From contig JABGUA010000111.1 of NCBI GenBank assembly GCA_018646825.1, forward strand, positions 1 to 5,816: a stretch of 5,816 bases of DNA, read 5' to 3'. Source of the stretch: Piscirickettsiaceae bacterium. GTDB taxonomy: Bacteria > Pseudomonadota > Gammaproteobacteria > Nitrosococcales > Methylophagaceae. A model generated the notes under the pieces. The model ran no database searches. It had not been told where the DNA came from and was given only the letters and a program-made list of their open reading frames with translations. Positions within the stretch are counted from its first letter, which is position 1; each line of letters opens with the position of its first letter. Positions 5,800 to 5,816 of this stretch are shown one piece after another. Position numbers and translations under genes: made by a program.

Positions 5800-5805
5800 T
5801 ATAAT
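5800..5805 (+). promoter_or_regulatory. Isolated perfect -10 box near the right edge
   Basis: A perfect TATAAT lies 11 bases from the window end, but the -35 position (5777-5782, AAAGAG) does not match and there is no extended -10 TG. It could serve a gene starting beyond the edge. An ATG at 5812 lies too close to it and lacks a ribosome site. Confidence 0.2.
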
Positions 5806-5816
5806 AAGATCATGAA

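Noticed and set aside
1..5816. CRISPR array, tRNA or rRNA genes, intact insertion sequence, toxin-antitoxin or phage-defence cassette
   Set aside because: I looked for these on both strands and found no regularly spaced repeats, RNA gene signatures, complete transposase or defence-type domains.

Overview
The window is AT-rich (roughly 40% G+C by eye, not counted) chromosomal DNA. It looks like a Gram-negative gammaproteobacterium: there is a lipoprotein with an outer-membrane-type +2 residue, a gammaproteobacterial-style fused SpmA-SpmB protein, and small DUF2721 and DUF2846 family proteins. A Methylophaga/Thiotrichales-like host would fit, but this is only an impression. I see no rRNA, tRNA, CRISPR array or intact mobile element.

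Positions 1-2141 (minus strand) hold a tight three-gene operon. In transcription order it reads: fused SpmA-SpmB gate-domain membrane protein (912-2141), a PHD2/EglN-like 2-oxoglutarate/Fe(II) prolyl-hydroxylase-type dioxygenase (300-908, GTG start three bases after the previous stop and in the same frame), and peptide deformylase (274 down to 1, cut by the window edge). Two of the three would act on new or existing proteins (N-terminal deformylation, prolyl hydroxylation), so a protein-modification theme is possible but inferred.

Positions 2142-2482 are a divergent intergenic region. It has a plausible sigma70-type promoter for the operon and a 68-bp TA-flanked perfect-arm inverted repeat of unknown origin. 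A plus-strand DUF2846 lipoprotein follows (2483-2956), ending in a bidirectional hairpin terminator (2976-3034). Between that terminator and the next, convergent gene lies an overlooked relic: about 40 codons from the N-terminus of a REP-associated tyrosine transposase (RAYT, IS200-like Y1 family), broken by a one-base frameshift.

Positions 3144-4073 carry two minus-strand small membrane proteins, an SPW-like four-helix protein and a DUF2721 protein. Each seems to be its own unit: there is a candidate terminator and promoter between them. The 206-bp divergent region 4074-4279 contains overlapping inverted repeats. It leads into a large plus-strand gene (4280-5686) for an exported succinylglutamate desuccinylase/aspartoacylase-family zinc enzyme, with a signal peptide and a long charged, proline-rich linker before the catalytic domain. 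The last 130 bases are non-coding, with an 8-bp inverted repeat and a perfect TATAAT.

Most of the window is ordinary chromosomal backbone. The items most worth a second look are the dioxygenase and its operon, the transposase relic, the exported AstE-like enzyme and the TA-flanked inverted repeat.
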